Source: Lachnospiraceae bacterium
GTDB taxonomy: Bacteria; Bacillota; Clostridia; Lachnospirales; Lachnospiraceae
DNA length: 64,000 nt
Assembly: GCA_902362715.1 (NCBI GenBank)
Contig: CABIXN010000003.1
Span: forward strand, 1,306 to 65,305
Direction of reading: 5' to 3'
The notes under the pieces are model-generated. The model did not search any database, was not told the origin of the DNA, and worked only from the letters and a program-made list of their open reading frames with translations. Both the position numbers and the translations under genes were made by a program. This document shows positions 20,011-27,706 of this stretch, piece by piece (position 1 is the stretch's first letter; the number at the start of each line of letters is the position of its first letter).

Positions 20011-20037
20011 TGCAACAGGAGTGCCCGGGATGCAACA
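20011..20037. promoter_or_regulatory. putative sigma-54 activator site (UAS2)
   Basis: TGCAACAGG (20011) and TGCAACA (20031) are direct repeats 20 bp apart, about two helical turns, midway between the activator promoter and the larB -24/-12 promoter. The half-site matches UAS1 and UAS3. Confidence 0.6.
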
Positions 20038-20088
20038 AAACGGAAGATATCCGGAGATGAAAATGCCGTAAAACCAGAGAATAAAAAC

Positions 20089-20103
20089 TGGCATGATTTT
20101 TGC
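20089..20103 (+). promoter_or_regulatory. sigma-54 (-24/-12) promoter of larB
   Basis: TGGCATGATTTTTGC has GG and GC 10 bases apart and matches the consensus closely. It lies 32 bases before the larB start. Confidence 0.8.
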
Positions 20104-20134
20104 GAATATAATAAATATTATGGAGGCTTAACAG

Positions 20135-20887
20135 ATGGATACGGCATATTTAGAAAAATTATTATATCAGGTAAAAAACAGGGAAATGAGTGTAGGGCAG
20201 GCGTTGGAATCCTTTAAAACACTGCCGTATGAAGATTTGGGTTATGCAAACATTGATCAGCATCGAAATCTTCGTACTGGTCAGGCGGAAGTGATTTTCG
20301 GGGAAGGAAAAACGCCGGAGCAGATTGCAGGTATTGTTTCTCATATGATAAAAAATAATGAAAGAATTCTGGTAACCAGGGCAGATAAACAGGATTATCA
20401 GGCCGTAATGCAGACGGTACCTGAAGCTGAGTATGATGAAACCGCACGTATTATTTTAATTGGAGGAAAGCCTGAACCTGTGAAAACAAAAGGGCCCATT
20501 GCTGTTTTGACAGCCGGAACATCGGATATTCCGGTGGCAGAGGAAGCCGCTTTGACTGCAGAGTATCTTGGAAATGAAGTAGACCGGATCTATGATGTGG
20601 GGGTGGCGGGTATCCACAGATTATTTGGACGGCTGGATCGAATTTTAAAAGCCGATGTTGTGATTGCTATTGCAGGAATGGAGGGAGCACTGGCCAGTGT
20701 TGTAGGGGGACTGGTGCAGGTTCCGGTTATTGCAGTGCCCACAAGTGTGGGTTACGGAGCAAATTTCGGCGGCCTGGCCGCACTGCTTTCTATGCTGAAC
20801 TGCTGTGCCAATGGAATTGGTGTTGTAAATATAGATAATGGATATGGTGCGGCCTGCTTGGCATCAAAGATCCGTATTGGAAAATAA
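20135..20887 (+). CDS. larB: LarB, pyridinium-3,5-biscarboxylic acid mononucleotide synthase
   Basis: A 250-residue protein with the PurE-like carboxylase domain in the C-terminal half ([20 protein letters not shown], then [16 protein letters not shown] and [12 protein letters not shown]). Adjacent Cys223/Cys224 sit where the nicotinate adenine dinucleotide-binding cysteine of LarB is expected. LarB carboxylates and hydrolyses NaAD in the first step of the nickel-pincer nucleotide cofactor of LarA-type racemases. larC, larE and larA are not in the window. The -24/-12 promoter implies that cofactor supply is induced together with the catabolic genes. Confidence 0.9.
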   Translation: MDTAYLEKLLYQVKNREMSVGQALESFKTLPYEDLGYANIDQHRNLRTGQAEVIFGEGKTPEQIAGIVSHMIKNNERILVTRADKQDYQAVMQTVPEAEYDETARIILIGGKPEPVKTKGPIAVLTAGTSDIPVAEEAALTAEYLGNEVDRIYDVGVAGIHRLFGRLDRILKADVVIAIAGMEGALASVVGGLVQVPVIAVPTSVGYGANFGGLAALLSMLNCCANGIGVVNIDNGYGAACLASKIRIGK

Positions 20888-20911
20888 ATCATTGTTTTAG
20901 GAGGAATACAA

Positions 20912-21232
20912 ATGTCAGAAAATCAGATACATCATCATGAACAGCATCTAGAACAGCATCATCATGCTCATATGCACCCTAACGCAAAAGCAGTTTCTAA
21001 CCGGCTGGCCCGGGCCATCGGCCATCTGGAATCCGTAAAAAAGATGGTTGATACCGGAAGAGACTGTTCGGAAGTTCTGATTCAGCTGGCGGCAGTGCGC
21101 TCGGCGATCAATAATGCGGGAAAAGTAATTTTAATGGATCATATTACCCACTGTATCGTGGAGGCAGTGGAAGAAGGAGACCAGAAAGTGGTAGATGAAC
21201 TCAGGGAAGCAGTAAAACAGTTCGTAAAATAG
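20912..21232 (+). CDS. CsoR/RcnR family metal-sensing regulator with His-rich N-terminus
   Basis: A 106-residue all-helical DUF156 protein. Cys52, His77 and Cys81 match the C-H-C ligand set of CsoR copper sensors, with His80 adjacent. The first 22 residues hold nine histidines (HHHEQHLEQHHHAHMH), unusual for CsoR and suggestive of nickel or copper handling. It follows larB by 24 bases behind a good AGGAGG site, so it is cotranscribed with a gene for a nickel cofactor; a nickel-linked role is inferred, not shown. Confidence 0.85.
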   Translation: MSENQIHHHEQHLEQHHHAHMHPNAKAVSNRLARAIGHLESVKKMVDTGRDCSEVLIQLAAVRSAINNAGKVILMDHITHCIVEAVEEGDQKVVDELREAVKQFVK

Positions 21233-21243
21233 TCACATCTATC

Positions 21244-21262
21244 TATCATAACCAAACTGCAT
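21244..21262. promoter_or_regulatory. 19-bp conserved upstream element, copy 1
   Basis: TATCATAACCAAACTGCAT is identical to 23834-23852. Both copies lie about 20 bp upstream of a -35 box and 90-100 bp before a start codon, as expected for an activator site. Confidence 0.7.
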
Positions 21263-21283
21263 GGCAGAATCGGAACAACTCAT

Positions 21284-21312
21284 TTTACAGATATTTTTCC
21301 CTACTTTATACT
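21284..21312 (+). promoter_or_regulatory. sigma-70 type promoter of the UroD-like gene
   Basis: TTTACA (21284-21289) and TATACT (21307-21312) with 17-bp spacing, about 50 bp before the start codon and 21 bp after the 19-bp element. Confidence 0.7.
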
Positions 21313-21362
21313 TGGTATCAGAAGATGATAAATCATAATGCTGATAAACAGGAGGTATAACC

Positions 21363-22481
21363 ATGGGAAAATATGAAGAAAATTTAGAGCGGATTCGAAA
21401 AGCAGTGCGGTGTGAACCGGTGGACCGGATTCCGGTGGCGCCGTGCGCAAATGGTTATATGGCAAAAAGCCAGAATGTACTGATGAAAGATTATATTACT
21501 GATTTTGACAGAGCCTGCGATGCCAATTTGGCGGAACTGACATCTCTGGATGCGGATGCAACCCAGAATGTAATTTTTTCACCATATCTGCTTGGAACAC
21601 AGTGGCTGTCAAAAGCTGCGCTGCCCGGTATTGAGCTGGGAGATGATGAGATGTGGCAGATTGTTGAATGCGAGAATATGAAGTTTGAGGAATATGAGGA
21701 TATTAAAAAAATGGGCTGGGATGCCTGGCAGCAGAAATTTATTGCTGAAAAGTGCAATAATAACTGGGAAAATTTGAAGCCGTTTTTTGAAGCAAATCCC
21801 CGCTGTTATGAGAAATTTTATCATGCGGGCATTCCATGTATCTGCGATTTTTTAATGATTACTCCATTTGAATATTTCTGTGGCGGACGTTCTCTGGAAA
21901 ATTTCTTTATGGATGATCTTATGGAAGAACCGGAGCTGATGCACGAGATTTTTGATATGGTACTGGAGCATAATCTGAAAGCATACCGTCAGCAGATTCA
22001 GGATACACATGCCTTAGGCGTGTGGATTGGAGGCTGGAGAACAGGCCCGGATCTTGTTTCCCCGGCGATGTTCGATGAATTTGTATGGCCGTCTTTTAAA
22101 GCGTACTATGATCTGTGTATTGAGATGGATGTTATTCCGATGTTCCATCTGGATTCCAACTGGGATCTTGTACTGGAGAAATTTAAACGTCTGGAAGATA
22201 AAACTTATATTCTGGCGCTGGATTCCAAAACAGATATCCGTAAGGCAAGAAAAGTGCTGGGACCCAATGTATGTATTCTTGGAGATGTGCCCTGCGAATT
22301 GATGAGCTTTGGAACTACAGATGAAGTGAAAGAATATGTAACAAAACTGCTGGATGACATCGGCCCATGGGGATGTATTATCGCTACCGGATGCGATGTT
22401 CCCTCCGATGCAAAACCTGCTAATGTTAAGGCCATGAGTGATGCTGCCCACGAGTATTTAACAACACATCCTCAGAACTAA
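21363..22481 (+). CDS. uroporphyrinogen decarboxylase family protein (MtaA/CmuA-like)
   Basis: A 372-residue TIM-barrel protein of the UroD superfamily. It begins with the EENLERIRKAVRCEPVDRIPVAP signature, and FHLDSNWD (about residue 261) occupies the place of the metal motif HxCG of methylcobamide methyltransferases, here with Asp for Cys; a later Cys is in IATGCDVP. Such proteins often transfer methyl groups from corrinoids or act in O-demethylation, but no corrinoid protein is nearby. GGAGG precedes the ATG. It is a single-gene unit sharing an upstream element with the symporter gene at 23943. Confidence 0.8.
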   Translation: MGKYEENLERIRKAVRCEPVDRIPVAPCANGYMAKSQNVLMKDYITDFDRACDANLAELTSLDADATQNVIFSPYLLGTQWLSKAALPGIELGDDEMWQIVECENMKFEEYEDIKKMGWDAWQQKFIAEKCNNNWENLKPFFEANPRCYEKFYHAGIPCICDFLMITPFEYFCGGRSLENFFMDDLMEEPELMHEIFDMVLEHNLKAYRQQIQDTHALGVWIGGWRTGPDLVSPAMFDEFVWPSFKAYYDLCIEMDVIPMFHLDSNWDLVLEKFKRLEDKTYILALDSKTDIRKARKVLGPNVCILGDVPCELMSFGTTDEVKEYVTKLLDDIGPWGCIIATGCDVPSDAKPANVKAMSDAAHEYLTTHPQN

Positions 22482-22536
22482 AATAATATCAGACAGAATA
22501 AAACGTAACAGAAGATCGTTGTGTATATTTTATGAA

Positions 22537-22582
22537 GAGGGTGCCGCTCAATCATCTAATTTGATGATTTTGCGACACCCTC
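22537..22582 (+). terminator. long hairpin, probable terminator of the UroD-like gene
   Basis: GAGGGTGCCGCTCAATCATC pairs with GATGATTTTGCGACACCCTC over about 20 bp with few mismatches. No long T tract follows, so processing or repeat function is possible. The left arm resembles that of the hairpin at 3540. Confidence 0.6.
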
Positions 22583-22603
22583 TCAATGTTAGATTACTAC
22601 ACC

Positions 22604-22713
22604 GGAAGGGGTGTCACTTGTTAAGTTGATTGAACCGCCGTGTACCGAACGGTACGCACGGTGGTGTGAGAGGTCGGAAATTTCTTATTTAGAGAAATTT
22701 CCTCCTACTCGAT
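22604..22713 (+). mobile_element. group II intron 3' end remnant (domains V-VI)
   Basis: The stretch from about 22629 (TTGAACCGCCGTGTACCGAA, then CGGTACGCACGGTGGTGTGA) has the layout of a group II intron domain V. GAGGTCGGAAATTTC and GAAATTTCCTCCTACTCGAT follow, as in domain VI and the 3' end of clostridial introns. No reverse transcriptase gene and no other domains are found, so this is a degenerate scar between the UroD-like and LysR genes. The left boundary is uncertain. Confidence 0.7.
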
Positions 22714-22762
22714 CTGCTGTATGTTATGATACTTATATGAAAAGAAAACGGAGGATACAAAG

Positions 22763-23647
22763 ATGAATATGACGCAGATGAAATATTTCATCATGGCAGC
22801 AAAATGTCTGAATTTTACAAAGGCCGCGGATAAGCTTTTTATTACACAGCCTGCTTTAAGCCGGCAGATTGTAGCTATGGAAACGGAGCTGAATATGCAG
22901 CTGTTTGTAAGAAATAACCGTTCCGTGAAGCTGACGCCGGCAGCTGTGGTTTTACTGGAGGAGTTTGAACGGATTTATAATGAATATAATCTGGCCATAG
23001 CGAAAGCAGCTAACAGTTTTGAAGGAATGAGCGGGGAACTGAATATCGGTATTCTGGAGGGGGCTTATGTAGGAGATTTATTTCCGGAAGTGCTGCGTCA
23101 TTTTGCAAGGTTTTATCCTCAGGTGAAAATTAATCTGCGCAATTACAGCTTTAATGCGCTGATTGAAAAATTGTACAGCAATGAACTGGATATGATTATT
23201 ACGTTGAGATTTGATGTAGAAGGAAGAGATAAAATTCAGTTTGAAATAATTGAACATACCAGGGATCATGTAGTTGTGCATAAAGACCACCGGCTGGCTA
23301 ATGCCAAATATGTAAAGCTTTCGGATTTTAAAGACGATACAATTATGATGGTATCCACCGAGGATTCAGAGATGTCCCCTAAGCTGATTTTGGACAAATG
23401 CAAAAGCTGCGGGTTTAATCCCAAGGTGAAGTTCGCTTCTTCTCTTCAGGAGGAAATGCTGTGGGTGGAGGCCGGAGTGGGAGTTTGTATTCTGGATACA
23501 AGAAACAGCTTATATAAAAATTCTACTGTGAGATTTCTGGAAGTGGACCAGATCAGTGACCCCAGTCTTACCCTGGCGTGGAATGTGGATAAGTATAATC
23601 CGATGAAAGAGATTTTCCGGGATAATTTTCTGGGCAGGCGGGGTTGA
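22763..23647 (+). CDS. LysR family transcriptional regulator
   Basis: A 294-residue LysR regulator: HTH MTQMKYFIMAAKCLNFTKAADKLFITQPALSR split as usual over residues 3-34, then a type 2 periplasmic-binding-like effector domain. CGGAGG precedes the ATG. It lies between the UroD-like gene and the SSS symporter gene, both of which carry the same 19-bp upstream element, and is the best candidate to bind it. A partly similar sequence (TGTTATGATA, 22722-22731) overlaps its own promoter region and could give autoregulation. Confidence 0.9.
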   Translation: MNMTQMKYFIMAAKCLNFTKAADKLFITQPALSRQIVAMETELNMQLFVRNNRSVKLTPAAVVLLEEFERIYNEYNLAIAKAANSFEGMSGELNIGILEGAYVGDLFPEVLRHFARFYPQVKINLRNYSFNALIEKLYSNELDMIITLRFDVEGRDKIQFEIIEHTRDHVVVHKDHRLANAKYVKLSDFKDDTIMMVSTEDSEMSPKLILDKCKSCGFNPKVKFASSLQEEMLWVEAGVGVCILDTRNSLYKNSTVRFLEVDQISDPSLTLAWNVDKYNPMKEIFRDNFLGRRG

Positions 23648-23833
23648 GATAGCACAGCGGCGGATAGGCATCTGTTAAGTTTTTTTAATATAAATGCAGC
23701 AAAGATTACAAAAATGCATGGTGCCATGTAAAAGAGTATTTGTTTTTGAAAATAAAATGGAAAAAAGCCGGGTACCTGGCTTTTTTTGTTTGAGTTTTTA
23801 CTGTAATACGCTAAAGAAACCTCAGCAAATTTT

Positions 23834-23852
23834 TATCATAACCAAACTGCAT
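23834..23852. promoter_or_regulatory. 19-bp conserved upstream element, copy 2
   Basis: Exact copy of 21244-21262, placed 20 bp upstream of the -35 box of the symporter promoter. Confidence 0.7.
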
Positions 23853-23872
23853 CCTGAAATGATGAATGGGAA

Positions 23873-23902
23873 TTATACAGTGGAATTTAGCAGGAATATA
23901 AT
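23873..23902 (+). promoter_or_regulatory. sigma-70 type promoter of the symporter unit
   Basis: TTATAC (23873-23878) and TATAAT (23897-23902) with 18-bp spacing. The weak -35 box fits activator dependence. Confidence 0.6.
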
Positions 23903-23942
23903 GAAAGAAGCTAAAAACACAGAGAAAGGGTAAGGTGAGGTT

Positions 23943-25409
23943 ATGAACTGGGGAATTTTAGCATTTGTTATTATTTATGAAATTGTTACAGTTGTTGGAG
24001 TGGGGTTGATTATCTCAAGGAAAAATAAGGCAGCCGGAGAGGAAGGGAATTTTGCTCTGGCCGGTAAAGGCCTCCCCACAGCACAGGTTGGAGTAACTCT
24101 GGCACTGACCATGCTTGGTTCGGCGCATATTTGGGGAACCTGTGAAAATGCGTACGCCATGGGAGCGATCTCTATATGGTTTGGAATCGCATGTACCGTT
24201 ATGATGATTGTTATAACACAGATTACAGGACCATGGGTCAGAAAAATCGGTACAGATACCGTCCCTGATTTATTTGGAAAATTATTTGGCGGTAAAATGA
24301 GGATTCTTACGGCCTGCGTTATGGGGCCCCTGGTATTTGGATGTCTGTGTCTGGAAACACAGTGCATAGCAGTTACATTTGTTGCCTGCACCGGCTGGTC
24401 CTATACAACGGGAGCGATTGTAGGCGGAATTTTCGGTATTCTTTACGTGCTGCTTGCCGGTATGAAAGAGGTGTCCTGGCTGAATATGATTAATGCGGTA
24501 TTTATGTATGTGGCATTGATTGTAGCTTTGATTGCAATGTTTGTATATCTGCCAGGTAATGGCTGGGAAGATGTGGCTGCAAATCTCAGCAATAATGGAC
24601 AGGGCTGGATGCTTGATATTTTTGGAAATAAAGATCTGATAATCAACTTTGCAATTCCTACGATCTTTTGTACTTCTATGTTCCAGGGCGTTTCTCAGAT
24701 GGGACTGCAGACCTGTATTGCAGCAAAGGATGTAAAAGCAGTAAAGAAATCTATCTGGCTGGCTGGCCCGGTAAACGGATGCTTCTGTATTATTCCTGCG
24801 CTTCTTGGAATGGCAGCACTGGCTCTGGGCTACTTTAAAATCGGCGGAAGCGCTATGATGATGACACCGGCTATGATTCTGGAAGTACTGCCTCACTGGG
24901 TAGTTGCATTAATCTGTGCATCATTCCTGGGCGCTTTGCTTTCCACATTCGCAATGACGTCCTTATGTCCGGCAACGATTTTTGCATACGATCTGTACGG
25001 CGGCTTGTATAAGCCAAAAGCTTCAGAGAAAGAAAAAACAATTGTTATGCGGATTATGATCGTAATCGTTGGTGTTCTTGCAATTGTACTGAGTAATTTC
25101 CAGCCAACAGTTGTTACAACCATTAACTGGATTTTCACCTGGGGCGTACCAATGTTCGTTATGATGGTAATCGGACTTTGCTGGAAGAGAAATACAAAGG
25201 CAGCGGTTATTACATATATTGTGTCATGGATTGCAAATATTTTATGGATTACCTGCGGACTGCAGGATAAACTCGGCATGATGAATTTCCATCAGGTATA
25301 TTTATGTACCATTATATCTGTTGTTCTTGGACTTTTACTGACTGCGGTTCTGCCGGGGTCCAAACCGGGATTTTTCAAATTGTCCAAGGAAGAGCAGAAG
25401 GCTTGTTAA
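23943..25409 (+). CDS. sodium:solute symporter family (SSS) transporter
   Basis: A 488-residue protein with about 13 hydrophobic segments. NFALAGKGLPTAQVGVTLALTMLGSAHIWG at the first core helix and ASFLGALLSTFAMTSLCPATIFAYDLY near helix 8 are SSS signatures, including the Ser/Thr-rich sodium-site helix. It resembles the proline/pantothenate-type group, but the solute is not evident. It should import a substrate with Na+ across the cytoplasmic membrane. Two tiny membrane-protein genes follow at once, and the unit has an activator-type promoter. Confidence 0.88.
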   Translation: MNWGILAFVIIYEIVTVVGVGLIISRKNKAAGEEGNFALAGKGLPTAQVGVTLALTMLGSAHIWGTCENAYAMGAISIWFGIACTVMMIVITQITGPWVRKIGTDTVPDLFGKLFGGKMRILTACVMGPLVFGCLCLETQCIAVTFVACTGWSYTTGAIVGGIFGILYVLLAGMKEVSWLNMINAVFMYVALIVALIAMFVYLPGNGWEDVAANLSNNGQGWMLDIFGNKDLIINFAIPTIFCTSMFQGVSQMGLQTCIAAKDVKAVKKSIWLAGPVNGCFCIIPALLGMAALALGYFKIGGSAMMMTPAMILEVLPHWVVALICASFLGALLSTFAMTSLCPATIFAYDLYGGLYKPKASEKEKTIVMRIMIVIVGVLAIVLSNFQPTVVTTINWIFTWGVPMFVMMVIGLCWKRNTKAAVITYIVSWIANILWITCGLQDKLGMMNFHQVYLCTIISVVLGLLLTAVLPGSKPGFFKLSKEEQKAC

Positions 25410-25433
25410 TGAAGGAAAAGGAGGCGCATCTGT

Positions 25434-25538
25434 ATGGTAGCTCGTATTGTAATCGAAAGTGTTATTATGGTATTCGGAATTACCATAGCCGGATATTTTA
25501 TCGGAAAACTGTTTAAAGAAGCAGAGAAAGAAGATTAA
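25434..25538 (+). CDS. small single-helix membrane protein, putative symporter accessory peptide
   Basis: A 34-residue peptide (MVARIVIESVIMVFGITIAG plus a charged tail) preceded by AAGGAGG and 24 bases after the symporter stop. One hydrophobic helix and a Lys/Glu-rich C-terminus. The place and size fit small accessory subunits known beside some SSS transporters; no function is proven. Confidence 0.6.
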   Translation: MVARIVIESVIMVFGITIAGYFIGKLFKEAEKED

Positions 25539-25574
25539 TCACAAAAAGAATTTCAGGTATCAGGAGGGAACGAT

Positions 25575-25685
25575 ATGATCGCAGCGATAACGATGACTCA
25601 GGGATGGATGATAGGTATTATTGCTCTGATGGCCGTATTTGGGATCTGTGCACTGGTATTTGCGCAGCTGGGCAAGAAAAAATAA
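25575..25685 (+). CDS. second small single-helix membrane protein of the symporter unit
   Basis: A 36-residue peptide (starting MIAAITMTQGWMIGIIALMA) with one transmembrane helix and a GKKK end, after AGGAGGGA. It resembles the short symporter accessory proteins annotated near SSS genes in other Firmicutes. With the 25434 peptide it suggests a multi-subunit symporter. Confidence 0.6.
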   Translation: MIAAITMTQGWMIGIIALMAVFGICALVFAQLGKKK

Positions 25686-25756
25686 TATACGCTCCGCCAG
25701 GAGGTGCAGCGATTTGGAATAGAATGTTGTCAGCAAAGCGGACCCGAATCGTGCAC

Positions 25757-25780
25757 CAAGTCTCGCTTTTGTGAGACTTG
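25757..25780. repeat. GCACCAAGTCTCGC hairpin repeat, copy 1
   Basis: CAAGTCTC pairs with GAGACTTG. The flanking GCACCAAGTCTCGC and GACTTGAAT sequences recur at 34564-34593; partial copies lie at 38497 (GCGAGACTTGAAT) and near 49827. Confidence 0.6.
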
Positions 25781-25797
25781 AAATTAATAGAGCAATT

Positions 25798-25828
25798 ATG
25801 GCTCCGGGCTGTGCCCGGAGCCATTTAT
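25798..25828. terminator. bidirectional terminator
   Basis: ATGGCTCCGGG/CCCGGAGCCAT with a short loop between the symporter unit and the convergent PhlG-like gene. Confidence 0.75.
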
Positions 25829-25866
25829 CTTATTTGAATCAAGATCTGGAAAAGCTGATTTTACAA

Positions 25867-26604
25867 TTAGGCAAAAATCCGGGGAGTGGTTTTGCTTCCC
25901 CAGGGTTTTGATTTTGCAAAGGGTTCCGGTGCCCCTAACTCTTCCCAGTGATCTCTCAGATAATAAGAAGGCATCACTTTATTCAGAATATGAAATTCGT
26001 TCATATCATGATTCATAACGCCCAGGCCGATTTCCATGGGGAACATAGCTGTTACTTGCTCTGGTGGAAGCTCCAGAGTATCTCCAAGCCAGTAATGATT
26101 CCGAAGCACGAGACCGTAAGGGGTATCCCGGCCAACGCCGACGTACTGCCCTCCCACAGGGCGCCCTTTTGGATCACGGATGCATTTATCCCAGTCTCCA
26201 AGGTTGCAGCAGGAATAGAGAACCACATCCGCCTCGCCTTGTTCTTTTGCTTTTGTCAGTTTGTCCCCAAAGAGCTCATAAGGATCCAGATACATCAGTG
26301 TTGCTTCTGTAGCAGAACCAGCCATCATTTCCCGTGCTTTGTGTGTGGTACCCTCAACACACCCGTCTTTATGTCCGGGCTGGATTTCTGCCCATTCAGA
26401 ATATAAATGAGCGCCAGGATGCCATAAACGGTATTCGTCGGTATCCGGCTGCATACCAAACCAGTGGGCCAGCATATCAGAGGTACAATTTTCCAGCAGC
26501 GACATAACTGCAATGTGCAGACCGCCGCTTGATAAGCGTTCCACTCCGGTTTCCAGCGGCAGCGGGGCAATACTTAATAAAGATTCACATTCTTCAAATC
26601 TCAT
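25867..26604 (-). CDS. DAPG hydrolase (PhlG)-like protein (copy 2)
   Basis: A 245-residue protein of the PhlG-like family. WHPGAHLYSEW carries a candidate zinc His and HDMNE (H199/E203) the HxxxE pair. It is shorter than the 7135 protein at the N-terminus and much closer to the 28450 protein (shared start MRFEECESLL, YVGVGRDTPYGLVLRNHYWLG). AGGAGG lies before the ATG. It is divergent from the LysR gene at 26769 and may be its target. Hydrolysis of a C-C bond in an acyl-phenol or diketone is the family expectation; the substrate is unknown. Confidence 0.75.
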   Translation of the reverse strand: MRFEECESLLSIAPLPLETGVERLSSGGLHIAVMSLLENCTSDMLAHWFGMQPDTDEYRLWHPGAHLYSEWAEIQPGHKDGCVEGTTHKAREMMAGSATEATLMYLDPYELFGDKLTKAKEQGEADVVLYSCCNLGDWDKCIRDPKGRPVGGQYVGVGRDTPYGLVLRNHYWLGDTLELPPEQVTAMFPMEIGLGVMNHDMNEFHILNKVMPSYYLRDHWEELGAPEPFAKSKPWGSKTTPRIFA

Positions 26605-26768
26605 GATAAAAACCTCCTGTATTAGAATAATATGATTGTACTGCTAAAAAGCCGCAGTGGTGTTGCATAGACGGGAATGTATGTCTTGTTTCTTGCAATG
26701 CAGATATAGCTTATTTATACTAAAGAAAAGGTCGAATCATACTGCTTTAGAATACGAAGGGGGATTAG

Positions 26769-27665
26769 ATGGATATTCAGCAAATGAAATATTTTTTGAA
26801 GCTGGCAGAAAATTTGAATTATACAAATACTGCCCGGGAACTGAATCTTTCGGTTTCTTCTTTAAGCCGCCAGATTGTGGCCATTGAAACAGAATTGAAT
26901 GTTCAGCTGTTTTTCCGCGACAATAAAAATGTCCGCCTGACAACGTGCGGAGAATATTTTAAAAACCGGTTATCGGATATATACAGGGACTATCAGCAGA
27001 CCATCCAGAATACACAGAGAATCTATCAGGGAATCAGCGGGCATATTTCCTGTGGAATACTGGATGATATTACCCTTAACGGTGTGATGCAGGAGAACTT
27101 CCATGATTTTACAAGGAAACATCCTGACTGTGCGGTTGATTTGTCCAGAGGGTCTTTTGGACAGCTTCTGGAGGGATTGAAAAAAGGGACCTATGATTGT
27201 ATTATCAGCTACTTTTTTGCGCTGGATCACATTATTTCTCTGAAATATAAGGTGATCGAGGATATGAAAGAAGGGATCTTGATTTCATCAAAAAACCCCC
27301 TTTCCGATGAGCCTTGTTTTTGGCCGGAGAAGTTTAAGAACCAAACATTTATCATTGTGTCAGGTGATGATAATGACTATGCTTTTGGGGGTCCGGTACA
27401 GTTTTGTCAAAAATATGGATTTTATCCGAAGATTCGTACCGTGCCGGATATTGATACGGCAACACTTCTTGTGGAGGCGGGGCTTGGAGTATCCTTTACC
27501 TATGAGAAAAGCATAGGTTCTTATAATCCGGCGTTGAAATTTCTGCCCCTGAAAGAGGACGAGATTATGACATCTGCACCATTTGTGGTTCTTGCCTGGA
27601 GTGAAAACATCAATAATCCGGCTGCGGAGAGTTTTATAGAAGAATTTCGGGGAAAAAGGGGATAG
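26769..27665 (+). CDS. LysR family transcriptional regulator
   Basis: A 298-residue LysR regulator, similar over its length to the one at 22763 (HTH: MDIQQMKYFLKLAENLNYTN, then LSRQIVAIETELNVQLF). It is divergent from a PhlG-like gene with 164 bases between them, and followed 41 bases later by a TetR gene, probably cotranscribed. The effector is likely the substrate or product of the neighbouring hydrolase, by position only. Confidence 0.9.
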   Translation: MDIQQMKYFLKLAENLNYTNTARELNLSVSSLSRQIVAIETELNVQLFFRDNKNVRLTTCGEYFKNRLSDIYRDYQQTIQNTQRIYQGISGHISCGILDDITLNGVMQENFHDFTRKHPDCAVDLSRGSFGQLLEGLKKGTYDCIISYFFALDHIISLKYKVIEDMKEGILISSKNPLSDEPCFWPEKFKNQTFIIVSGDDNDYAFGGPVQFCQKYGFYPKIRTVPDIDTATLLVEAGLGVSFTYEKSIGSYNPALKFLPLKEDEIMTSAPFVVLAWSENINNPAAESFIEEFRGKRG

Positions 27666-27706
27666 GTGAAGGTTAGAATAATCAGAATATATAAAGGAGT
27701 ATCAGG

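Noticed and set aside
22722..22731. TGTTATGATA before the LysR gene as a full third copy of the 19-bp element
   Set aside because: Only about nine bases match in inverted orientation and they overlap a possible -10 box, so it is at most a weak autoregulatory site.
23694..23933. 79-codon frame before the symporter
   Set aside because: It covers a hairpin, the 19-bp element and the promoter; the codon use and sequence do not look like protein.
26661..26698. TGTTGCA and TTGCAA elements between a PhlG-like gene and a LysR gene as a fourth sigma-54 activator site
   Set aside because: No -24/-12 promoter with GG-N10-GC spacing is found on either strand nearby, so the short matches are probably chance.
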